In this document: piece after piece, positions 15,107 through 15,112 of the stretch | Layout: each line of letters begins with the position of its first letter | Position numbering within the stretch: the first letter of the stretch is position 1 | Source: Acidobacteria bacterium UBA6911 | GTDB lineage: Bacteria; Acidobacteriota; UBA6911 | DNA: 15,112 nucleotides | Assembly (NCBI GenBank): GCA_002451015.1 | Contig: DKBB01000231.1 | Coordinates: 1 to 15,112, forward strand | Direction: 5' to 3' | The notes under the pieces: generated by a model | Told to the model about the DNA's origin: nothing | The model's database searches: none | Seen by the model: the letters and a program-made list of their open reading frames with translations, nothing else | Position numbers and translations under genes: made by a program

Positions 15107-15112
15107 TCTTCC

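Overview
The window looks like an ordinary chromosomal stretch of a Gram-negative (diderm, LPS-making) bacterium, mid-50s % G+C by eye. Kdo transfer and activation genes (waaA, kdsB) show an LPS outer membrane. The secreted VWA protein at 12778-13776 has the layout of the 'VWFA-related' family (TIGR03436) that is expanded in Acidobacteriota, so an acidobacterial or closely related lineage is my best guess. No rRNA, tRNA, phage, transposase or CRISPR locus is visible.

Left part (1-4647), all on the minus strand: kdsB and waaA (Kdo activation and transfer to lipid A), then, behind a possible promoter, a CoA-pyrophosphatase-type Nudix hydrolase and murI (glutamate racemase), then the first 217 codons of an acyl-CoA dehydrogenase that leaves the window at base 1. 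A 178-base divergent region with candidate promoters on both strands separates kdsB from acnA (4826-7684, plus strand). This aconitase has an extra low-complexity linker before its first Fe-S cysteine. A 90-residue protein resembling only the terminal helices of flagellar rod/hook proteins follows.

Middle part (8131-10812, minus strand): a secreted two-module VOC/glyoxalase-like protein, then a MurU-like sugar-1-phosphate nucleotidyltransferase coupled by TGATG to an AmgK-like sugar kinase, the pair expected for cell-wall sugar salvage. They diverge from asd (11222-12337, plus strand), which feeds diaminopimelate and lysine. With murI this makes an envelope-precursor theme: D-glutamate, DAP, MurNAc/GlcNAc and Kdo.

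Right part (12560-14875, minus strand): an OmpA-like peptidoglycan-binding lipoprotein-free periplasmic/outer-membrane protein, the VWA protein, and a 57-codon zinc-ribbon ORF with one in-frame TGA. That TGA is followed by a hairpin resembling a bacterial SECIS element, so the ORF is either a broken gene or a selenoprotein candidate.

The least explained signal is a family of short motifs (core ATGGGTGTCCA followed by an ATTT-like tract) found only between genes. There are six copies, several degenerate, in the AT-rich gap between the murU-like gene and asd, with the last four spaced about 40-44 bases apart. Single copies lie at about 7733, 12755 and 15092. No system that is clearly new and complete is present; the repeats and the TGA-containing zinc ribbon are the best leads.
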